Shown: positions 9,001 to 16,558, numbered from the stretch's first letter. The stretch is 39,048 bases of DNA from Planctomycetales bacterium (GCA_027449865.1 DAIDKV010000080.1:1-39048); one strand, 5' to 3'. Notes: generated from the sequence alone by a model not told the origin. Numbers and translations are program-made.

Positions 9001-10452
9001 CGGACCACCTTGACCGGCGACGAGCCGCCCGACGTGCAGGAATACGCGGCGAAGAACCCCGACTTTCCCTGGCAGTCCACCCTCGACCAGTTTTTCGACG
9101 AGGCGCAGTTCGAGAGCTACAGGGCCCTGGGCTTCCACGTGGCACAGTCGGCGTTCAGGGATGCGGTCGACGACGTCGAGGAGCACGAGCCGCTGTGGTC
9201 GAGCCGCGACCCGGAGATCGAATTCAAACGGGGCAACCAGCGGCTATTCTCGGCCGTGAAGCGGAGGTGGACGATGGTTCCTCCGGGGCACGAGAACCGC
9301 TTCCTCGCGGCGTCCGACGCCTGGTCCGCGTTCCAGGAGGACTTGCTCGAGCACGAGAGCCTGGCGCCGCTGGGCCGCGACATCTACCCGGAGCCGGTCG
9401 AGAGCGCTTCAGGCCTGGGCGGCCCCGACCTGCACGCGGTCACCCGGATGGTCCAGATCATGGAGGAGGCCTGGATCGGCCTGGGGCTGCGAGATCAACG
9501 CGACCTGCCGATGAATCGCGGCTGGTTCACCGTCTTCCGCCGTTGGGCCGACACCACGGCCCTCCGCCGGCACTGGCCAATCCTCCGCGGCGAGTTCAGC
9601 GAGGACTTCGTCGCCTTCTGCGAGGAGCAGCTCAACCTCGGGGTCGACTGCGTCGTGGCCCGCCTCGATCTGATGGACCCCGCCTTCGTCGAAGGCGCCC
9701 TCCGGACCCTGGGCGACGGCTTCGTCCGCGAATGGCCGATGTTGCCACCGCTGTCGGAGTGGCTCCGCGACGCCGAGGCGTCCTGGGACGGCCTCTTCCA
9801 GGGCCCCGAGAAGCCGCTCTGGCTCCTCGTCCAGGCCCCGCGCGACACCGCGCCTTACAGTAAATCCCCCCTGAATGACGTCCTCGGCTCGCCCGACAAG
9901 GTGGCCTGCGGGATCTTCTTCGCCCGGGCCCTGAGGGACCCGGAAGGCCGGTCTCGCGATCACTTCGACGTCTTCCTCTGGCTCCGCAAGCCGTATCGCG
10001 GAACGGGGATCGTCAGCCGGCACGTCCGCGACCTCCTCATCGAGCTCCGCGACCTGCTCTGGGCCGCGGGGCCGAAGCGCCCGATTCGACTCCAATTCCG
10101 ATACCCCGACCGCAAGAGTCTCGAGTCCCGGCTCCGCTCCGAGGAAGTCCTGGAGCAGAAGAAGCGGTACACCATGGACGACGATATGGAATTCGTCCTC
10201 TGGCGGAACCTGCTCAGCCATTACGATTTCCGGATCGGGCCCGACGACCGGCCGATCGTCGATCACTTCTGGGTCATCGAGCGTGAGTTCGACATCAATT
10301 ACCTCGAGGCCGGGCTGCCGCCGGTCGGCTCGCCGGATACGGTGCGCCCGCGCCTGTACGGGACGCAAACCCCGGCGCCGGTGCCGGCCGGGCCCAACCC
10401 CCGCGGCGACGATGCCGCGCGGACGCTTCCGGGAAGACATGTCGACAACTGA
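6040..10452 (+). CDS. giant patatin-like phospholipase with multi-pass membrane insert and GNAT-like C-terminus
   Basis: 1470 residues, starting at an ATG with GGAGG seven bases upstream. The first patatin half (about residues 80-150) has the oxyanion loop SGGGIRSATFALGVLQGL near residue 90 and the nucleophile motif STVSGGGYIGG near 122. A large insert (about 207-673) carries many hydrophobic segments. The second patatin half resumes with NTALNLVAGRELAWQ and ends with the catalytic-Asp motif SDGGHFENLAVYEL near 893, so the Ser-Asp dyad is intact. Residues about 1000-1290 are unrecognised. From about 1270 on, FFARALRDPEG and WLRKPYRGTGIVSRHVRDLL resemble the acetyl-CoA loop of GNAT acetyltransferases. 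Patatins hydrolyse acyl esters of lipids. The insert implies membrane anchoring next to the substrate. The GNAT assignment is inference. Confidence 0.9.
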   Translation: MANGAENRDFADVLDRELRRIRFRRRKVWEMVTGRSSAGTDPSGDGRVRGGDPVRDGEADHASSTAAETVDPCKVARLDALNDHLVGLAISGGGIRSATFALGVLQGLADLKLLSRFDYLSTVSGGGYIGGWLAAWIKREGDPLSVERQLSPNRITQAEPSPPEGDDESDRRPPLPLRRIVDEEPEPIHHLRSYSNYLTPRPGLLSVDTWTVLTIYIRNGLINQLLLLPLTMIAVLLGRLIVWFFAIDTRLPALRASVFWVCSSALLLAFFSIGRHIAYLISPRRRPPDDASRIAPDGWMVATMSLTILTPLTLAAVLACWSYSIAPTGPPGPRPSRIGGEDAFTLSLPDSPPFVAELQPNAPASVFRFLERLPGFDEDAFPIWARGEFLWVSAIEFMVWFGLLTLSVHLLGFLIWAFIGRGSPATTGVGRHRVSRKKLAVLMATAALTAGATGGFLFFVFCSTILWPLHNQPHAIVTVGPSLALLVVTVATFVEVWMLAHWQSDAVREWWARVCSWMIIIAGGWLAFFGITLYGPMLVQVYMGSSLSSGVGMGWLLTALGGAYAGRSPEATRPGGDWKIKALIAVAPTVFLAGLMVLVSLLVDAIVFEGPTARLAPFNLKPGDRAASGSWVYWNGVETTRIDKIGWGILGCAVMVTLASVLSNINRFSLNAMYATRLTRCYLGASRRKREWLRRGAGWGSGGGGAPTRAVGPLRWEDPITGFDADDDIPLHRMRIGLADSASGEREYLGPQMIINTALNLVAGRELAWQDRRAESFIFTPDYCGSKGTGYAPTGPATESELTLGRAISISGAAVDSNIGVHQSSALIALMTAINARLGWWMRNPNPATWVTGAISVGASVSRWDAGSPSLSLPLLLELFGRTDERREWIHLSDGGHFENLAVYELIRRRCRYIVCCDAGTDPGASDDNLANMIRLCRTDFGVRIDLDTSQFARHGDAKVSRSHCAVGRIRYDDVDGGELPGLFVYLRTTLTGDEPPDVQEYAAKNPDFPWQSTLDQFFDEAQFESYRALGFHVAQSAFRDAVDDVEEHEPLWSSRDPEIEFKRGNQRLFSAVKRRWTMVPPGHENRFLAASDAWSAFQEDLLEHESLAPLGRDIYPEPVESASGLGGPDLHAVTRMVQIMEEAWIGLGLRDQRDLPMNRGWFTVFRRWADTTALRRHWPILRGEFSEDFVAFCEEQLNLGVDCVVARLDLMDPAFVEGALRTLGDGFVREWPMLPPLSEWLRDAEASWDGLFQGPEKPLWLLVQAPRDTAPYSKSPLNDVLGSPDKVACGIFFARALRDPEGRSRDHFDVFLWLRKPYRGTGIVSRHVRDLLIELRDLLWAAGPKRPIRLQFRYPDRKSLESRLRSEEVLEQKKRYTMDDDMEFVLWRNLLSHYDFRIGPDDRPIVDHFWVIEREFDINYLEAGLPPVGSPDTVRPRLYGTQTPAPVPAGPNPRGDDAARTLPGRHVDN

Positions 10453-10531
10453 CGTGTTCCTCGGTACATTGTCCCAAATTCGGTCAGGCTTTCCTGCCGA
10501 CATTCGACAACCTTTTCCGAGGTTGAAGCCG

Positions 10532-10786
10532 ATGGGGCGAACGCGAGCGATTGGGAAGTCGGGGATGATCCTTGCCGCGGTCCTTTGGCTTCTGACTCCA
10601 GCGCCGGCGAGCGCCTGTCCGAGCTGCAAGGAGGCCGTGGCGGAGGGAGCGGTCGAGGCCTCGTCGCTGGCTCGGGGCTACAACTGGAGCATTCTCTTCA
10701 TGATCGCCGTCCCGTTCACGATGATGACCACGGGCGCCCTGGCGATCCGAGAAGCCGCGAAGCGGGGCGAACTGCCCGAGCTCTAG
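10532..10786 (+). CDS. small secreted/membrane protein with CPSC motif
   Basis: 84 residues, ATG at 10532 with GAGG nine bases upstream. The N-terminal hydrophobic segment (about 12-27) ends in PASACPSCKEA, so signal peptidase cleavage would leave a CxxC-like Cys pair near the mature N-terminus. A second hydrophobic segment (NWSILFMIAVPFTMMTTGAL) forms one membrane helix, followed by a short charged tail. The CPSC pair could bind metal or be redox-active. I recognise no named family. It lies 79 bp downstream of the patatin gene on the same strand and may be co-transcribed. Confidence 0.75.
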   Translation: MGRTRAIGKSGMILAAVLWLLTPAPASACPSCKEAVAEGAVEASSLARGYNWSILFMIAVPFTMMTTGALAIREAAKRGELPEL

Positions 10787-10804
10787 AAAGCGGCCGGGCT
10801 TTTT
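10787..10804 (+). terminator. possible short intrinsic terminator after the small CPSC gene
   Basis: A hairpin of AAAGC / GCTTT with loop GGCCGG starts directly after the TAG stop and runs into a short T stretch. The stem is only 5 bp, so it is weak. Confidence 0.3.
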
Positions 10805-10932
10805 CGCCTGATCCGTTTCTGTGCGGGTCTTCGAGAAGTCCGACGATGGGATGGGGACAGGCACGTGTCGAGGACGACTGGAGCCAGGCCCCGAAGACAG
10901 GGGCAGGGTGTAGATCGAACGGCTCGCGAACC

Positions 10933-11841
10933 TCAGCGACCGGTTGGTCGCCGATCCTGGGCTCTTTGGAGGAGGGTCGATTCGACCTGGATCATCACGG
11001 GAGTGCGTTTCGAGGGAGGGGGCATCAGGGGGCGGATCTGGCGGGCGATCGCGTAGGGCCAGTGCTGCAACGCCCATCGGACCCGGAACGGCTCGGCGAG
11101 GCTCAGCAGCCGGGCGATCGTGAGCAGGCCGAGCCGGGCCGGAAGCCGGCGGCGGGGGGATCGGTCGGCAGGGGTCGCCTTAAGGTCGTGCCGGGCAATC
11201 AGGGCGAACTCGGGTCCGGCCGATCGGGCGAAGTCGGCCGCCCATCCCGGTCGAGGCTCGCCGGCCAGGGCGAGCTTCAGAAGGCCCGCATTTCGGCAGA
11301 GTCGATAGGAGTCGCGAAGCGAGAGGCTCGACATCGCCACGATCACCGGAGGGTCGTCGGGTCGTCTGGGTTCGCCGCCGACCAGGCGCTCGGTCCAGAG
11401 CGAGCCGGCCCAGGAGAGGGCCTCGGCGTTGGGTGGTCGGTCGGGGCGGATGTCGTCGTTATCGAGGAGCAGGGCCGATTGAACCTCGCTCCGGATCGGG
11501 TCGGGAGCCGAGGCGACGACCGCTCGGCGGACGGCTGGTGACTCCTCGCGCAGGGCACGCTCCCACCAGCTCGGATGGACCCGGTCGAGGTCGACCCTCG
11601 CCTCGGCGTGGTGCGCCTCGCGGAGCCGTCGGCGGGCCTCGGAACGGTCGGGCGGATCGGGGTTGTCGGCCTGCTTCAGCCTCAAGGTCCACGACGGATC
11701 GAGGCGTTCGAGCAGCCGGGCCCGTGGGTCCTCGAACGGGTCCCCGTCCATCGGAGGCGAGGAGGAGGCCCAGGCACGCATCGCCAGCAGCAGCACACGG
11801 TCGGATTCGGCGACCTCGGGATCGTCGGGGTCGGCTGTCAT
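10933..11841 (-). CDS. unknown protein, translationally coupled to a REC/HATPase-like regulator
   Basis: 302 residues, rich in Arg, Pro and Asp, with no signal peptide or membrane helix. The start at 11841 is fixed by an ATGA overlap with the stop of the upstream response-regulator gene. The middle part (HPSWWERALREESPAVRRAV, then LSLRDSYRLCRNAGLLKLAL) is helical and reminiscent of repeat-type helical scaffolds, but I recognise no family. Coupling implies that it is made in fixed ratio with the regulator, perhaps as its partner or output. It is the last gene of a four-gene operon (14487 to 10933). Confidence 0.8.
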   Translation of the reverse strand: MTADPDDPEVAESDRVLLLAMRAWASSSPPMDGDPFEDPRARLLERLDPSWTLRLKQADNPDPPDRSEARRRLREAHHAEARVDLDRVHPSWWERALREESPAVRRAVVASAPDPIRSEVQSALLLDNDDIRPDRPPNAEALSWAGSLWTERLVGGEPRRPDDPPVIVAMSSLSLRDSYRLCRNAGLLKLALAGEPRPGWAADFARSAGPEFALIARHDLKATPADRSPRRRLPARLGLLTIARLLSLAEPFRVRWALQHWPYAIARQIRPLMPPPSKRTPVMIQVESTLLQRAQDRRPTGR

Positions 11842-12605
11842 GGCAGGAACCCGGAGGGACCACATCGCTTGACCATGGTCAGCGATCGGCCCGACGCGTC
11901 GTGGATCACCTCGTCGAATGGGCCAGCGACGCGCTCCATCATTGAGGGCGAGGCGGTCGGAAGCCAACCGGCCTCGTCGTGGACCGTCAGCGTGAGCGAT
12001 TCGGGCGTCAGCGAGTAGGCCATGGTCGCGACCCGCTCCTCGTGCCGGAGGCGAGACCAGGCGTCGATACTCGCCCAGACCGACCGGATCGCCGAGCAGA
12101 TGCTGTCAATCCCCTGGGGGCCGATCGCGCATCGGGCCTGCAAGAGGCGGCGAAGGTGGGCCAGGCGGCGGAGGGCCTCGCCATCGTCGCGACCGTCGAG
12201 CGGAACCTGGCCGTCGAGTCGGGGGGAGTCGAGCCATTCCTTCCAGGCGCCTGATTGTTCGAGGGCGTCGAAGATCTGGTCGGGGGTGTAGGGCTTGGGG
12301 ATGTAGTCGTCGGCTCCGGCGGCAAAGCTTTCGATCCGGTTTTCGGAGGTGAGCCGGGCGGTGACGATCACGATCGGAACGGCGATGATGCCCTCGGGAC
12401 TTTTGAGCTCGTGGCAGACCTGGTAGCCGTCCATGTCGGGGAGCATCAGGTCGAGGAAGACGACGTCGGGGGCCTGGTTTCGGATCTTCTCGAGCGCCTC
12501 GATGCCGCGATAGGCGGACTCGGTCCTGTAGCCGCGAAGCTGAAGGAGCATGGCGAGGAGGCGGTTGGCCTCGGGCTCGTCCTCAACGATCAAAGCGGTG
12601 GGCAT
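11838..12605 (-). CDS. response regulator with N-terminal REC and C-terminal HATPase-like region
   Basis: 255 residues. REC occupies 1-122 with acidic residues E9/D10, the phospho-acceptor D52 in FLDLMLPDMDG and K104 in YIPKPY. The remaining 130 residues have the layout of small anti-sigma/RsbW-type ATPase domains: SLTPESLTLTVHDEAGWLP followed by HDASGRSLTMVKRC, resembling the N/G1 and GxGL..I..L..D boxes in degenerate form. If that reading is right, phosphorylation of REC would gate a kinase-like or partner-binding tail rather than a DNA-binding domain; this is inference. It overlaps the upstream kinase gene by 16 bp and the downstream gene by 4 bp. Confidence 0.88.
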   Translation of the reverse strand: MPTALIVEDEPEANRLLAMLLQLRGYRTESAYRGIEALEKIRNQAPDVVFLDLMLPDMDGYQVCHELKSPEGIIAVPIVIVTARLTSENRIESFAAGADDYIPKPYTPDQIFDALEQSGAWKEWLDSPRLDGQVPLDGRDDGEALRRLAHLRRLLQARCAIGPQGIDSICSAIRSVWASIDAWSRLRHEERVATMAYSLTPESLTLTVHDEAGWLPTASPSMMERVAGPFDEVIHDASGRSLTMVKRCGPSGFLP

Positions 12606-13996
12606 GGGGCGTTCTCGTCGCTCAACGGGGCGGGAGGGGCGCCGTTGGGCCGCGGCGGCTCACCGTCCTCGGGGGGCCGGTCGGCCGATCCGGGAGGCCG
12701 CCCTTCGCGTTCATCTTGGGCCGGGAGAGGCCCGCGCGGCAAGATGGCCGTGACCCGAGTGCCTCCATCGGGGACACTCTCGGCGAAGATTCGGCCGCCG
12801 TGCATCTCGACGAACTGCTTGGCGATGCTCAGGCCCAGGCCGAGTCCGCGCTTGTTAAAGCCGAAGTCGCCCGAGGAGTGACGGCTCGGGTCAAACTGGG
12901 TAAAGAAGGGCTGGAAGAGGTGCTCGATCGCCCTGGGCTCCAGCCCGATCCCGCGGTCCTCCACCTGAATGGTCGCCTCGTCGGGGGTCTGGAGCGAGGC
13001 GCGAAGCCAGATCTGGCCGCCGTCGGGCGTGAACTTGATCGCGTTGGTGAGCAGATTGACCAGCACGGCGCCCATCTTCTCGGCGTCGATCTCGAACGTT
13101 CCGATCTCGGGTTCGACCTCGACCCCCAGCCGAAGCTGTCGCGCCGAGACAAACGGACGGACCTGGTCGACCACGCTCCGGATCAGCTCGCCGAGGTCGG
13201 TCGGATGCTTCTGAAGGGTCTTGCGGAAGTCCTCCGCACGGAGGAGTGTGAGCATGTTGGTCACGAGCCGGGCAAGCTGCCGGCCGCTACCGACGATCTG
13301 GCGGAGGATTTCCTGCTCGCGGTCGGGACGGTCGGGGTTGGAGAGGCGGAGCAGTTCCGTTAGACCGAGGACCAACGTGATCGGTGTGTTGAACTCGTGG
13401 CTGGCGACCTCGATGAACGCCGTCTTGAGCTGGCCGGCGCGGGCGAGTTCGCTGTTGGCCTCGACGAGCTGGGCGTTCGCCGCCTGAAGCTCGGCGATCA
13501 ACCGGCGACGCTCGGCCAGCAGCTCGTATTGCTCGATCCCCTGCCGGATGATCCCTTCCAGCTCGATGCTGTCCCAGGGCTTGAGGATGTACCGGAAGAT
13601 GTGCCCCTCGTTGACGGCGTTGATGACCGCCTGGATGTCGGCATAGCCGGTGAAGAGCATCCGGATGGTGTCGGGCTTTCGACCCCGGGCCTCGCGGAGC
13701 AGAAGGTCGCCGGGCATCCCGGGCATCCGCTGGTCCGAAAGCAGAACCTGCACGTCGTTTCGGTCGAGAAGCTCCAGGGCCTCGGAGCCCGAGGTGCTGG
13801 TCAGGACGCGGTAGGTCCGGTGAAACTGATGGCGGAGGCTCTCCAGGACGTCGGGCTCGTCATCGACGACGAGGAGCGTCTGTCGTCTTCGTTCCGGCGC
13901 ATTGGGTCGAGTCGCCTGCAACAAGGTCGGGTCTCCCACCGCTCCGATCGCGCTGTCGACACTCCCGCGCCGAGAACGCTCGCCTGCTCGCCGCAC
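12590..13996 (-). CDS. hybrid REC-histidine kinase
   Basis: 468 residues counting from a GTG at 13996. REC spans about 38-155 (VVDDEPDV, acceptor D88 in LLSDQRMPG, ILKPW Lys). A coiled-coil linker (about 158-190) leads into HisKA with H200 in EVASHEFNTP, then HATPase_c (about 295-430) with NLLTNAIKF, VEDRGIGLEP and KRGLGLGLSIAKQ. It has no membrane segment, so it is a cytosolic kinase fed by phosphotransfer or a partner. The start is uncertain: GTG 13996 lies 5 bp after the previous stop without a clear ribosome-binding site, and the first 35 residues look unstructured. The C-terminal 50 residues are Pro/Asp-rich. Confidence 0.9.
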   Translation of the reverse strand: MRRAGERSRRGSVDSAIGAVGDPTLLQATRPNAPERRRQTLLVVDDEPDVLESLRHQFHRTYRVLTSTSGSEALELLDRNDVQVLLSDQRMPGMPGDLLLREARGRKPDTIRMLFTGYADIQAVINAVNEGHIFRYILKPWDSIELEGIIRQGIEQYELLAERRRLIAELQAANAQLVEANSELARAGQLKTAFIEVASHEFNTPITLVLGLTELLRLSNPDRPDREQEILRQIVGSGRQLARLVTNMLTLLRAEDFRKTLQKHPTDLGELIRSVVDQVRPFVSARQLRLGVEVEPEIGTFEIDAEKMGAVLVNLLTNAIKFTPDGGQIWLRASLQTPDEATIQVEDRGIGLEPRAIEHLFQPFFTQFDPSRHSSGDFGFNKRGLGLGLSIAKQFVEMHGGRIFAESVPDGGTRVTAILPRGPLPAQDEREGRPPGSADRPPEDGEPPRPNGAPPAPLSDENAPCPPL

Positions 13997-14001
13997 TCGG
14001 T

Positions 14002-14487
14002 TCAGGAGGTCCGGAGCTTCCGAACCTCTGCCTCAAGCGCCGATACCCGATCCTTCAGCTCGCTGACCTCGTCCAGCAGATGCTCGCGCTCCATCGCCAT
14101 CGTCTCGAGATTATCGTATTCGAGGGCGGCCTGCCGGACCGCCGCGAGTAACTCTTCGGGCTGCCAGGGCTTCTTCATGAACTGGAAGATGTGCCCCTGG
14201 TTGATCGCGGCGATGATCGATTCCAGATCGGCGAACCCCGTGAAGAGCATCCGGATGGCGTGCGGATGCCGGGCCTTCAGTCGGGTCAGCATCTCGATGC
14301 CGGTAATCTGCGGCATCCGCTGGTCCGACATCACGATATGCACCTCCTCCTCCTGCATGATCCGGTAACCTTCCTCGGCACTGTGCGCCTTGAGGACCCG
14401 GAACTCGCGACGGAGGAGATCTTGCACCGAATCGCAGACGTCGGGCTCGTCATCCACGATCAGCACGCAATGCCGTGTCGTAGGCAT
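14002..14487 (-). CDS. response regulator, REC plus C-terminal coiled coil
   Basis: 161 residues. REC covers about 6-125 with D12/D13, acceptor D55 in VMSDQRMPQ and a KKPW motif (Lys106). The QRMP and LFTGFADLESIIAAINQGHIF pattern is that of the HupR/RpfG-like receiver group, and a matching pattern is seen in the REC of the next gene, suggesting duplication. Residues about 128-158 form a heptad coiled coil (HLLDEVSELKDRVSALEAEV), likely for dimerisation. It has no DNA-binding domain. The ATG at 14487 has GGAG ten bases upstream. First gene of the 14487-10933 operon. Confidence 0.9.
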   Translation of the reverse strand: MPTTRHCVLIVDDEPDVCDSVQDLLRREFRVLKAHSAEEGYRIMQEEEVHIVMSDQRMPQITGIEMLTRLKARHPHAIRMLFTGFADLESIIAAINQGHIFQFMKKPWQPEELLAAVRQAALEYDNLETMAMEREHLLDEVSELKDRVSALEAEVRKLRTS

Positions 14488-14864
14488 TCTAGGGCAACTC
14501 CGCAACTTCCGTTCCTTGGCGCCGAGGAATGTCGGACACCTGGGACCGGCTCGATCAATCGATCGGGAGGGAACGGCGCCGGCCGGGCCATCCACAACAT
14601 GGGATCGGCCAGCGATCGTGCCCGCCTCGGTATTCTTTCCACTATATCGCCTGTTGGCCGTCGGGACGACCACCCAGGGGCGGGGGAGCGGATGATTGGG
14701 GATTGCGGATTCCAGATCCGGATTTCAGATTCCAGGGGGGAGAAGCGTTCGATCCGGCTGATGGCCAATCGACCAATCGAGGATTGGTTCCTTTTCGGAG
14801 GGCGATTTTGTTAGGCTGAAGGCATGCGTCGAAGTCGGGAACGTGGAGCCGCGAGTGATCGGAA
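14488..14864. other. 377-bp divergent intergenic region
   Basis: This separates the signalling operon (minus) from the ferredoxin-panC operon (plus). It contains degenerate TTCCAGA-type repeats (14708-14735) and a CCAATC/GATTGG inverted repeat at 14773-14787. I cannot place a convincing promoter or find a gene. Confidence 0.5.
14708..14735. repeat. degenerate heptamer repeat related to 5564-5591
   Basis: GATTCCAGAT at 14708-14717 is identical to 5576-5585. It is followed by imperfect ATCCGG, ATTTCAG and ATTCCAG units. Confidence 0.55.
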
Positions 14865-15245
14865 ATGCCAGCGTTTACCCACCATATTTTCGTCTGCGGG
14901 AATGTCCGGGCGCCCGGTCACAAGAGAGGGTGCTGCGACCCCGAGGGATCGCAGGCGCTTCGTCAGGCGTTTCAGCGCGAGCTGAAAGCTGCCGGTTTCG
15001 GGGCGCTGGCACGGGCCAACCATGCCGGATGCCTGGAGCAGTGCGAACACGGGCCCACCGTCGTGATCTATCCCCAGGGGATCTGGTACGGGAAGGTCCA
15101 GGTGGAAGACGTTCCGCGGATCGTTGAGCGAACAGTTCTCGCCGGTGAGGTTCTCAACGACCTTCTGATCGAGGACGATTGCCTGAACAATCCGGATTGC
15201 CCCCACCGAGGCGGCCAGGCGGCCAGGGAGCCGTCGCGTGGTTGA
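14865..15245 (+). CDS. (2Fe-2S) thioredoxin-like ferredoxin
   Basis: 126 residues. HHIFVCGNVRAPGHKRGCC near the start and HAGCLEQCEHGPTVVIYPQGIWYG in the middle give the four-cysteine pattern (C11, C23 or C24, C56, C60) of thioredoxin-fold 2Fe-2S ferredoxins. The PQGIWYGKV segment and a C-terminal DCLNNPDCPHRG tail are also usual in this family. It is a small electron carrier with unknown partner. The last 8 bp overlap the start of panC, so the genes are translationally coupled. That is odd because PanC needs no electrons; a link to another CoA- or Fe-S-related step is possible but unproven. Confidence 0.88.
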   Translation: MPAFTHHIFVCGNVRAPGHKRGCCDPEGSQALRQAFQRELKAAGFGALARANHAGCLEQCEHGPTVVIYPQGIWYGKVQVEDVPRIVERTVLAGEVLNDLLIEDDCLNNPDCPHRGGQAAREPSRG

Positions 15246-16095
15246 GGTCGCCGAGAGCGTGACGAACGTTCGGACGGCCGTCGACCGGGCCCGCGGCGAG
15301 GGTCGGGTCATCGGACTGGTCCCGACGATGGGGGCGCTTCACGAGGGCCACGTTCGTCTGATCGAGCGCTGCCGCGAGGAAGCCGGGTTCGTCGTTGTCT
15401 CGATCTTCGTCAACCCCACGCAGTTCGGGCCGAACGAGGACTATACCCGGTATCCGAGAACCTTCGACGCCGATCTCGCCCGATGTCGAGACGCCGGGGC
15501 CGCGTTGGTCTTCTCGCCGACGCCCGAGGTCATCTATCCCTCGGGCTCGATGTCGACATTCGTCGAGGTGCCGGCTCTCTCCGAGGTGCTCGAAGGCGCG
15601 AGCCGCCCGGGGCACTTCCGGGGCGTGGCGACGGTCGTGCTGAAGCTTTTTGAGATCGTCCGGCCCGACCTGGCCGTGTTTGGTCAAAAGGACTACCAGC
15701 AGCAGCTTGTGATTCGTCGGATGGTGGACGACCTGCACGTGCCGGTTCGGATCGTCACCGAGCCGACCGTGCGCGAGCCCGACGGCCTGGCGATGAGCAG
15801 CCGGAACCGATACCTCGATCCGGATCAGCGGCAGACCGCCCGGGCGCTCTTCCGGGCGCTCACGGAGGCGCGTCGAGCAGTCGCCGGTGGAGAGACATCG
15901 GCCGATCGGGTTCGACAGATCTTGAGAGAGACCCTAGAATCCACCGAAGGCGTTCGACTCGACTATGCCGAGATCGCCGACGGTGAGACCCTCGAACCGA
16001 TCGACCGGCTCGGGGACGGGATTCGGGGCGTGGCCCTGGTCGCGGCCCGGGTGGGCTCGACCCGGTTGATCGATAACCTGGCCCTCACGGAGTGA
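15238..16095 (+). CDS. panC: pantothenate synthetase (pantoate--beta-alanine ligase)
   Basis: 285 residues, normal length. It joins pantoate and beta-alanine with ATP to give pantothenate, in the cytosol. Diagnostic motifs: VPTMGALHEGH (HIGH-like ATP site), IFVNPTQFGPNEDYTRYPRT, FGQKDYQQQLVIRRMV, and EPDGLAMSSRNRYL (KMSKS-like). The GTG start at 15238 overlaps the ferredoxin stop and has GGGAG six bases upstream. panD follows after 10 bp, giving the two last steps of pantothenate supply side by side. Confidence 0.97.
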   Translation: MVEVAESVTNVRTAVDRARGEGRVIGLVPTMGALHEGHVRLIERCREEAGFVVVSIFVNPTQFGPNEDYTRYPRTFDADLARCRDAGAALVFSPTPEVIYPSGSMSTFVEVPALSEVLEGASRPGHFRGVATVVLKLFEIVRPDLAVFGQKDYQQQLVIRRMVDDLHVPVRIVTEPTVREPDGLAMSSRNRYLDPDQRQTARALFRALTEARRAVAGGETSADRVRQILRETLESTEGVRLDYAEIADGETLEPIDRLGDGIRGVALVAARVGSTRLIDNLALTE

Positions 16096-16105
16096 TCGAC
16101 TCATC

Positions 16106-16522
16106 ATGCAGCTCTCCGTTTTGAAGAGCAAGCTGCACCTCGCGGCCGTGACCCGCAGCGACCTGAACTACCACGGGAGCCTGACCGTGGATCCGATCCT
16201 GCTGGAAGCCGTCGGGCTGCTCCCCTACGAGGAGATCGTCGTGAGCAACGTGGCGACCGGTGCCCGGGCGACGACGTACACCATTCCGGGCCGTCCGGGC
16301 GAAGGGGCGATCGAGCTCAACGGCGCCATGGCTCGACTGGGGGCTGTCGGCGACCGGGTGATCGTGATGGCGTTTGCCCGGATGTCGCCCGAGGAACTGG
16401 TCGGTCATCGCCCCCGCGTTGTCGCGCTCGACGACCGCAACCGGATCGTGGAGTGGATCGATTATCCCCCGCTCTCGGCCGACGGCCCGCTCGCCGAATG
16501 GCTCGTCACGGAGACGGCCTGA
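16106..16522 (+). CDS. panD: aspartate 1-decarboxylase
   Basis: 138 residues. It makes beta-alanine from aspartate for PanC. The proenzyme self-cleaves at Gly24-Ser25 in DLNYHGSLTVD, giving the pyruvoyl cofactor on Ser25. Family motifs MQLSVLKSKLHLAAVT, GARATTYTIPG and ELNGAMARLGAVGDRVIVMAF are intact. It starts 10 bp after panC and ends 36 bp before lgt. Confidence 0.96.
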   Translation: MQLSVLKSKLHLAAVTRSDLNYHGSLTVDPILLEAVGLLPYEEIVVSNVATGARATTYTIPGRPGEGAIELNGAMARLGAVGDRVIVMAFARMSPEELVGHRPRVVALDDRNRIVEWIDYPPLSADGPLAEWLVTETA

Positions 16523-16558
16523 GCGCCGCCCCAGAGACCCCGGAGGCTCGCCCGTCGC

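Noticed and set aside
6841-9186. 781-residue minus-strand open frame opposite the patatin gene
   Set aside because: Low-complexity Arg/Gly/Asp/Pro sequence without motifs; the opposite strand carries patatin motifs and a good ribosome-binding site.
7929-9863. 644-residue plus-strand frame inside the patatin gene
   Set aside because: Arg/Pro-rich frame-shifted reading with no motifs.
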